Source: Gnetum montanum (Eukaryota; Streptophyta; Gnetopsida; Gnetales; Gnetaceae). Taken from it: a stretch of DNA of 64,000 nucleotides. The notes beneath the pieces are model-generated. The model ran no database searches and was not told the origin of the DNA. It saw nothing but the letters and a program-made list of their open reading frames with translations. Positions 57,200 through 64,000 of the stretch are shown here, piece by piece. Position numbers and translations under genes: made by a program. Location: contig MNCI01015901.1 in NCBI GenBank assembly GCA_015680685.1, positions 97,524 through 161,523 of the forward strand, read 5' to 3'. The first letter of the stretch is position 1, and each line of letters begins with the position of its first letter.

Positions 57200-59288
57200 A
57201 GTATTGGTATGTCAAGAAAAAAAAACTAGTTGGGGCGCTCACTAGGAAATATGAAAAATTCAAAATTTTTCTAAGTTTGGAGACTGCTAGAAAAATCAAA
57301 AAAAATTCTAACTCTACTGACTACACTCACACCTAACTATGCTCAGCACCATTGAGCATAGTTCCAAGTAGGTAAAAAGTTAAGTGGTTCCCAAGGGTAT
57401 ATAAGTGTGTTTTACCCTTGGTAAATTTGTCATTTTCAAAAGGTAAAAAAGGACTTCTCAAAGTGTAGCACGGTTGCAAGAACATAGTTTCCAACAATGT
57501 CGCACCAAAATGGACATTGGCACCCTAGCATGGCCAATATGGATGAGGAAGAACAAGTCCAAGAGCACCTGCCATGGGCATGTGTAGAGGAACGAAGGAC
57601 ATCATTGACTACCAAGTACCCTAACTATGCTCACCCCTTCATTTTTGTTGTTTCTGCATTACTTGCTTACCTTATACACTTAGGCATTTTGCATGGGTTT
57701 TGGGGTTTGGATTTGCTAGCGCCCTATCATTGAAAGGGCCACTGCCACCATGGCCATGCGGCTGTGCATGCTAGGCATGGATTTCTAGTTGTGATTTTCT
57801 AAGGGTGAGGATTTTGGTAGCTACAGCCACTACAATGGTCTATGCAAGTATGGATGGGGAGGCCATAGGTCTACGCAAGGTCCAAACAAAAAATTATTTT
57901 TTATTTTCTATGTGAAATGTCTAGTGGGGTTTAGTGGTGACCCTAGAGATGTTGCTTATAGAATAGGGATGTGGCTGAGGGTCCCTACAACAATGACATT
58001 TTTATGCATAAGTTGTGGCCACGAGGGCATGTGGTAAGGAAGCACATGGATGTGAATGGGGTTTGCTAGTGGCCCCCTACTGTGGCAGGGACCACCACCA
58101 TTGTAGCCACCATAGCCACACAATAGAGGGGGGAGTGCATGGTTGCAAAGGTTTCCCCATCTTTTTTTTGTTTAGACTATGAAGGGATGATGGCTTCAAT
58201 TAGTTTTCTACCTAGGCGCATGGGAAAGGTAGAAATTGTAGGCTCAGTAGTGGTGGCTAGGAGCCACCGCCCATAGGGTTGGGAGTGTAGCAAGGGATCC
58301 CTACCATTTTTTTGATTTTTCATCAATTTTGTTTCCTATGCAAGGTAGGGACAAGCATTTGGCCGCAACCCTAGGGCCACTACCAGTAAAGTGTAGCATG
58401 CAATGGAGGGTTCCTACCCCTTACTTTCATTTTATTTTGGATTATTGCTATGAGGGGCAGAGAACTGTGGGTACTGGTGAAAACTATGAATGGCCACCAC
58501 AAGGTAGGGATATGGTAAAATTACTTGTTAATTTTCTTTTTACCACTAGGGGCAGTAAGGGGGAAGTGTGGAAAAAGTGCCATTGGTGCAACTGCAATGG
58601 GCACTAAGTGCACAACAATGAAGACTTCAAGGTGCATAAGTCACTGTGTTGAACTGTTAGTTTTTTCTTTTTTCTGCAAAAGGATTGTCATTTTTGGGGT
58701 TATGGTTCCTAGGAGCATAGTCAGCAATTAAAAATTTCTCCTTTAAGATTTTTTGACTTTTGAGGCTATGCCCTCTGGGAGCATAGTTAACAATTAGATT
58801 TTTTCGATGGTGACTACACTCTACAATTACCAGAGCATAGACAATGGTTGCAGAGTTAGAAAAAATTTGAATTTATAGATTACACTCCTAAAGGTAGCCT
58901 AGAGTTAGAATTTTTCTTTGAATTTTTTTGGACTACATTACATGAAGTTAGAAAAGTTTTGGAAGATTTTAGGCAAAAATGTTAAACTTGTGAGATGCAA
59001 AATGATAATGTTGTATTACCAAAATGTGCAAAGTATAATGCCACACATGTGAACATGTGAAACAAGATGTTAATGCTACAAAAACATGCTTTACCGTAGT
59101 GAGTAATAGGCATGTCAAATGTGTACATTGACATCCTACACCTGCGAGGCCCCAAGTGGCCCTAGGATATTCTCATTACCAAGTCATGCTATGTCATGCA
59201 AAATTTTGCTAAGGGTAAATTAATGTGTTTTTGCCAAAATGCATCTATTGTAAACTAATGCTATGCTCATCGCTTGTGTGATCACAAG
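57200..59288 (+). promoter_or_regulatory. Motif-rich 5' region of the antisense gene in element 3
   Basis: Equivalent to 14340-15560 of element 1. Contains GAGCATAGT / ACTATGCTC words (57330-57370, 58700-58860), the same palindromic words found in the LTR of element 3. A plus-strand frame at 57497-57733 begins MSHQNGHWHPSM with an acidic MDEEEQVQEH stretch and could be an upstream exon, unproven. The interval 57740-58700 is G-rich with no recognised gene. Confidence 0.4.
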
Positions 59289-59739
59289 GTGTTGCTGAAG
59301 TCAATCTTGGTCATCATGGAACTTGTTGGCATCCTTTGCTACATGAGTAAGCCTGTGCCCAACATGCCTACATCAAATATGAAGTTGGGTCATCAAGTGA
59401 TATGGTTTCAGCCAAGGGCATCTGATTCCTAGCATTCCTGCTACAACACTACAGTGTGACTATGTGATCACACTTAGTAGTAGAGGCTACGAGTACCATC
59501 ATCAAGACATTGTTGCCTAAGGCCAACCAGGACATACTGAGGTTTATGTCTAATAAGCCCACAACTAGTGATGATCGAGTGGGTGGTTCAAGGTGAGGCC
59601 CTAAGGGAACTCATCCCTTATCTAGGATCTAGGGAATGCTAGAGTTCTCTTGCTATAACAAGAGAAACACCCTCTTCATGGCTCTACGTGTGCATATCCT
59701 GTTCCAAAACCCACCTAGAACCATATACTATGCTAGAGG
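59289..59739 (+). pseudogene. Accessory gene of element 3, FCP1-like exon
   Basis: 451 bases, against 450 for the equivalent exon in element 1. Translates, with one frameshift near 59450, as LLKSILVIMELVGIL, VIWFQPRASDS, MWSHLVVEATSTIIKTLLPK, NKRNTLFMALRVHILFQNPP and TIYYARG. It aligns throughout with LLVIELVGVL...VIWSHLSEQMAHDIIETVLPG...TLFLALHVHTLFQNTPETIYK of element 1. The acceptor AG at 59287-59288 and donor GTAAGT at 59740 occupy the same sites as in element 1. Cut off about ten bases into the next intron by element 5. Stops present. Confidence 0.82.
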
Positions 59740-59749
59740 GTAAGTGCTC

Positions 59750-60659
59750 TGATGAGTCATGATGTCAGGACCGCAATATTGCATCCATGATATCGGGTCC
59801 GTGATATTGGAGCTCGATAAGCGATACCGAACACCCAATATCAAAATCTATCTCGTTTCCTATAAATAAGAAACTAGGGCACTTGGTTTCAGTAGTAGTT
59901 TTCTTAGTCCCTTACCCGAACTATTGCAATTCTGCCTTTCCAAAGTTAGAATTATTTCTAAGTGTTTGTAGTAGGATTCATAAAGTGAACAGATCTTTAT
60001 TCGAGCATTATGTACCTAAGCACACCTTGTGGCCAGAAATAAAGACAAACTTTTTGATAAACCTTGCAACATTCAAAATAGTTTATTTATTGCATTTAAT
60101 GTTATTTAAAATTATTTAATGCTTTCATTAGTTAATTGGCTATTTTATTGATTTGTTAATTTTCAACAAGTAAGCACACTTAGAATGACCACTTCGAGCA
60201 TACGTGGAACACTTGGTAACCCAGTAACAACTAGCATTTGGTAATCCAAATAGTGTTACACTAGTTCAGGATGTGTACGGAGAGTGGGAATAGATGCTAG
60301 TGTTAGGACTAGTTAGAACCTAGCTAATTAGCTAAATTAAATTAGTTACTTAATTATTTCATTTCTCCCTTTTTAGCACTAGGACATAAAACCTAAAAAG
60401 CATAAAAATCATATACCTTAAGTTTACTTAACCATACAATCATGCCATATGAGTAAGCTTGTGAAGACAATGATGACCTAACCGATCCTTGTTCTATGAA
60501 GGTGCATAAGCACTTAGTCATTGGAGTTCGACAAAATTGCACATGAATGCTTGTATTCGTATGGTTGAGCATAGGGGTACTTTGCTCTCATCATTAGTAT
60601 CATTGCTGAGGAACTTTGTTGTTTGTGCGCTAATTAAAACTTAGGAAATCTTTCCATCA
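59750..60659 (+). repeat. Probable 5' LTR and leader of element 5
   Basis: Has promoter-like TATAAATA at 59861-59868 and an AATAAAG signal near 60040. About 190 bases at 60411-60600 resemble 42008-42205 (shared ...CATGTGTAAATGCTTG / CACATGAATGCTTG... and CATATGGTTGGGCAT / CGTATGGTTGAGCAT). The boundary between LTR and leader is not resolved. Confidence 0.5.
59861..59868 (+). promoter_or_regulatory. TATA box of element 5
   Basis: TATAAATA about 110 bases into the presumed LTR. Confidence 0.55.
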
Positions 60660-62658
60660 TTGAAACGAACCCTTAGGGTTATTGACCCCATAATCATCAA
60701 GAAGAGAAGAGTATTACACACTAAAGAATTAATCATGTCTCCTTCTTCTTACAAGAGTGCCTCACCACCTAGGTTCAACACAATGAATAATTGGAGGCAT
60801 AGAACACATGATGACCTGCTAATGCCCCAACAATTTCGCTTGGTATACACTCATCCCAATGAGTATGTACCAGACTTTACCTTTATCCTCCACCAGGATG
60901 AACATTTGCGATGGCATGATTTAGAGGTGACATAGTATTACCTCCCAATCACTCAATCCTAGGCATGCTTCTTCATGCTCTCACACAAATTGGTATACAA
61001 CATTTACAATCAAAATACATTGTGCATAAATAAGATTCAAGGGATTATCAACCTATGGAGGCACAACATCAAAGGGACATGCAATAAGAGAGACAATACA
61101 AATCTATGAAGGGGAAGTGGTCTAGAGATGTTCTATATGTCCTAAGTGAAAATGAGGGTGGTGAACCTACCTCAGGAGGTTTTCCACAAAATGATGTTCC
61201 TCCCATTGACTTTGGTCAAGGGGTTGTGTATCAGAACCTTCACTCAACCATCCATAACCTAGGTTTTGATACCAATGGAAACAAAGGGTCCAAAAAGGAA
61301 CACAAATGCATGATAAAGATGGGCATTCTAATTGTAACTGCAACCGAGGCCATGACCACTGAAGAGAAAGTAGTTGGCACCATCATGGTGATAGCCCTCC
61401 TTCCTCTTCACCTTCATCATCTCCTTCCCCCTCTCCTTTAGGATCATAATGCAGTCACAAAGGAAAAGACCCTGGGGATAATGGTAGGCAAAATAGGGAT
61501 CATAGAAAAAATAGTCAAGAGATAGGACAAGGGCATTCTAGAGAAACACATCACAAAAGAAGGGAGAGTAGGGAACAACATAGGCATCATAGACACCATA
61601 GATAGTACGATCACAATGAACCCCTACTCGCTACCCGAAGTATGCTCAATATAATTGAGGTTGTTAGGATCCCAACAAGGCACCAAAAGGATAGTAGGAT
61701 CAAAAGATTAGACATGAACAATATCCCATGATTTGAAGAGGGATGCAATGCTAATCCTCAGAATCATCTACAAGCATTCTATGATGTATGTGCCTTGCAA
61801 AATATAGAAAATGAATAGAAAAAACTAAAGTTGTTTCCATGGATACTGATCAAAGAAGTGAAAAGCTGGTACCAGTCCTTAGAGCCAGAATCCATTCGCC
61901 AATGGAGTACCATGTTAGAAATATTCAATGATAAGTATAAAATATACTCTCGAGTGTCCAACCTACGTAAATAAATCCAAGGATGGAAACAAGGAAGACA
62001 CAAACCCTTAAATGCTACCATGGGCCGATATTATGCACTATTACATCATTGTTCTGGCCATGGTTACTCGTAGAGGGAACAACTACATCATCTTGTAGAG
62101 GGGCCTAGGTACAAAACACGAAGAACCCTTGGGACTTATGCCTAAGGAAGACTCTTTGAGCTTAGAGCCCATCAAGTACAAAGATTGTTGGAGAAGGTTT
62201 CCAAAGAGGAAGGTGAGTTAAGGAAAAGAGAGAGCATGGAAGAATACAACAAAGATCCTTCCCTCTGAAAGAAGGAAGTTAGATTTTATGAGGATGAAGA
62301 AGAGTCATCACTTGAAGAGACGGTGAATAGGAAAAATTTTCCCAGTCAAAAATTTGCATCAAAAGTATTGGCAAAGGTAGATAAAATGTTGGACTCCCTA
62401 GATAATAAAATTCAAATTGTTCTCAAATTAATAGAGGAGTCTAGAGAGCAAGGTAGTGACCGAGAGAGGAGAAAAAAGAAAGAAGATAAATATGCACATA
62501 AAAAATGTAAGGGCAAGGTTGCCATCATTGAAGAGGCTGTGGATTCAAACACAGACAATGATGGCAGATGTGAGATATGCCAATATGACCATCCTAAAGG
62601 ATGTTGCCCAGTAATCTCACATCTACAAGAGTCTAGGGTGTATGCACTAAACCCATAA
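60660..62658 (+). pseudogene. gag: gag of element 5
   Basis: A first open piece lies at 60660-60935. Then come a Gly/Asn-rich linker (61106-61441) and, around 61730-61960, the capsid core: ANPQNHLQAFYDVCALQNIE, LKLFPWILIKEVKSWYQSLE, then SIRQWSTMLEIFNDKY. This matches the FrG.dph.HL..F...FP.SL...A..W...L...I..W..l...F..KY pattern of plant gypsy gags. The intact C-terminal piece, 62323-62658, is Lys-rich and ends with a knuckle-like CEICQYDHPKGCC (C-x2-C-x3-H-x4-C). Several stops separate the pieces. Confidence 0.78.
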
Positions 62659-63239
62659 TTAAACAGACAACAAACACCCCAAAAGTTACCTTATCCTCAA
62701 GGTAACCCAAGGTAGTTCCACCAACCCTTGACATATTATCTAAGTGGAACTCCACCACAACCAAATAAATAGTATCAACAGTGGAAACACCCACAATCAT
62801 GGGGAATGCCACGACCACATCAATAGTACCCTTACTGCCAACCTGACCCATACGAGTACTACATGCAGCAACCAATCTCTCCACGTGACTCCACCAGTCA
62901 CATCACTCCTTAGCTTCACTACCAAGTCCACGTGTACTGTAGAAATTCTTCTCCTAGGGGTGATGTTCCACAAACATATTATCCTTCTTATCCAACCGCA
63001 CCTCTTCCATCCTCAGCTCCATTATCACCTACTCTAGCTATACAGGGTGGGCTCCCTACCTAACCATAGCAACATAACACTACAAGGGCTATCAACCCTC
63101 AACTTACTGTTGGTTCAGACAACTGCATAAAAAAGAGACCTTTCTTTAGAACCAACAATCCAACTTAGTCCTTGCAACTATAAGTGGCTAATTCTCCAAA
63201 GGCCTTGCCATCATTTGAATCTTTAGAGCTTCCTTCAAA
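62659..63239 (+). pseudogene. Gag-protease linker of element 5
   Basis: Coding-like, Gln/Pro/Tyr-rich stretch with stops, between zinc knuckle and protease. No domain recognised. Gln-Pro-rich linkers are common after the knuckle in this kind of gag. Confidence 0.45.
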
Positions 63240-63770
63240 TCAAAGATTGCACTTAACGCCATGGTCATGTTGACTCATGCCATCACTGACTAGATTAAAG
63301 ATAACCATCTTCCTAGGAAATTCTCTAATCCTGGAAGTCCTATTATATATTTACAAATTGCTGGGAATGAGCCTTGCAAAGTTCTTTTGGATTTAGGTTC
63401 TGGTGTTAACTTAATCTCTCAAGAAATGTATAAATCCTAGAACCTAATACCATTAAAAAAGAGTAATATTCATTTAGAGTTGGCTGACCAGTCCATCACT
63501 ATCCCATTAGGACTAGTGGAGGACATTGTCACCACTATTTATGGATGGCCATATCCAGCTGATTTTCTAGTGATTTAAGTTAACAACTGTAAAGGGGACT
63601 TCCCAATCATAATGGGAAGAGCATGGCTAAGCACAATAGATTCATGCCTAGGAATATGTGATCTTTCCCTAGAAATATCAAAGGAAATTTTTTTTGGAAA
63701 GATCAAGAAGAAGAAAGTTCCATGCATCGCATATAGTGACACACGGTGTAATTGTGTGCAGAAGTCCTAG
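63240..63770 (+). pseudogene. pol: Protease of element 5
   Basis: VLLDLGSGVNLIS around 63382-63420 is the active-site region (Asp-Leu-Gly-Ser-Gly; usual Asp-Ser/Thr-Gly eroded or variant). The segment LELADQSITIPLGLVEDI follows, then FPIIMGRAWLSTIDS near 63605-63645, the conserved second motif. Stops near 63290, 63440 and 63578. RT is expected beyond the window. Confidence 0.75.
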
Positions 63771-64000
63771 TTTGTACAATGTTTAACATTGCCTACATGC
63801 AACCAGTGTGCACAAATAACTAACATACAAAGATGCCTGTATGCAGCAGCCACAAGATAGGAAGGCACCCATGGGCTGATAGCTAACCAAGAGAGCAACT
63901 CAACTATATGCATGGAACCAACTGAGAGCTTGACTTGAGCCTACATCGATAGTATAAACACATTAGAGCAAGTCCATCACCAATTTCCAAGTCCTGATAT
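63771..64000 (+). other. Continuation of element 5 at the right edge
   Basis: Non-open sequence after the protease; nothing recognised before the window ends. Confidence 0.4.

Larger units (their letters stand above)
50280..59749 (-). mobile_element. Element 3: Tat-type Ty3/gypsy retrotransposon with antisense gene, 5' part cut by element 5
   Basis: Minus-strand order from the right: accessory-gene copy in antisense (plus strand, 59289-59739), its motif-rich upstream region, a TTAAACT block (57180-57080), RT leader and RT (56890-55400), gypsy RNase H, archaeal-like RNase H, integrase remnant, a TTAAACT block (53790-53350), 3' UTR, PPT, 3' LTR (51911-50280). Same layout as element 1. Protease, gag and 5' LTR should lie to the right, beyond element 5 and the window. 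Domains align with element 1 but are interrupted by stops. Confidence 0.85.
59750..64000 (+). mobile_element. Element 5: Ty3/gypsy retrotransposon, 5' part
   Basis: Starts abruptly in the first intron of the element 3 accessory gene, at a TGATGAGTCATG (exact first base uncertain, 59750-59763), and runs off the right edge. Contains an LTR/leader with TATAAATA at 59861, gag (60660-62658) and protease (63240-63770). Gag style and protease suggest an Athila/Tat-type element. No PBS could be assigned, so the LTR end is unknown. Confidence 0.7.

Overview
The window is nuclear DNA of a large-genome vascular plant. It is AT-rich, and no host protein-coding gene could be recognised. Almost everything classifiable is retrotransposon sequence in several stages of decay, layered by nested insertion. 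Two isolated N bases (29256, 43309) show it is assembled sequence. The exact species cannot be told; a gymnosperm or another repeat-rich genome would fit.

Five LTR retrotransposons and one LINE can be separated. Element 1 (4254-23084, +) is a complete 18.8 kb Ty3/gypsy element of the Tat type. It has two LTRs, a 5 bp target duplication, PBS, gag, protease, RT, a gypsy RNase H followed by a second archaeal-like RNase H, integrase and PPT. It sits inside element 2 (minus strand, from beyond the left edge to 30639), a more decayed relative. Next come an anonymous stretch, an L1-type LINE (33255-39447, -), and element 4 (about 41900-48373, -), a chromovirus-like Ty3/gypsy element with a tRNA-iMet PBS. 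A short spacer carries a MITE-like foldback and a tRNA-like SINE remnant. Element 3 (50280-59749, -) is another Tat-type relative of elements 1 and 2. Element 5 (59750 to the right edge, +) is a Ty3/gypsy element with gag and protease.

The most interesting content is an accessory gene carried ANTISENSE between protease and RT by the Tat-type elements. In element 1 (10484-14124, -) eight exons can be drawn with GT-AG borders, and the reading phase agrees at all seven junctions. The first exon encodes an FCP1/NIF-like (CTD-phosphatase-fold) segment with a degenerate catalytic motif. Later exons encode a domain resembling putative plant transposon/mobile-domain proteins, an acidic linker and a likely coiled coil. 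The same gene, with matching exon borders, occurs in element 2 (1183-4248 plus 23090-23604, split by element 1) and element 3 (59289-59739, cut by element 5). A recurring short motif containing TTAAACT lies at the borders of this module in all three elements, and element-specific short repeats are shared between each LTR and the region upstream of the antisense gene.

All copies carry stops or frameshifts, so the window is a fossil record, but the three independent copies make the architecture credible as a family-wide feature.
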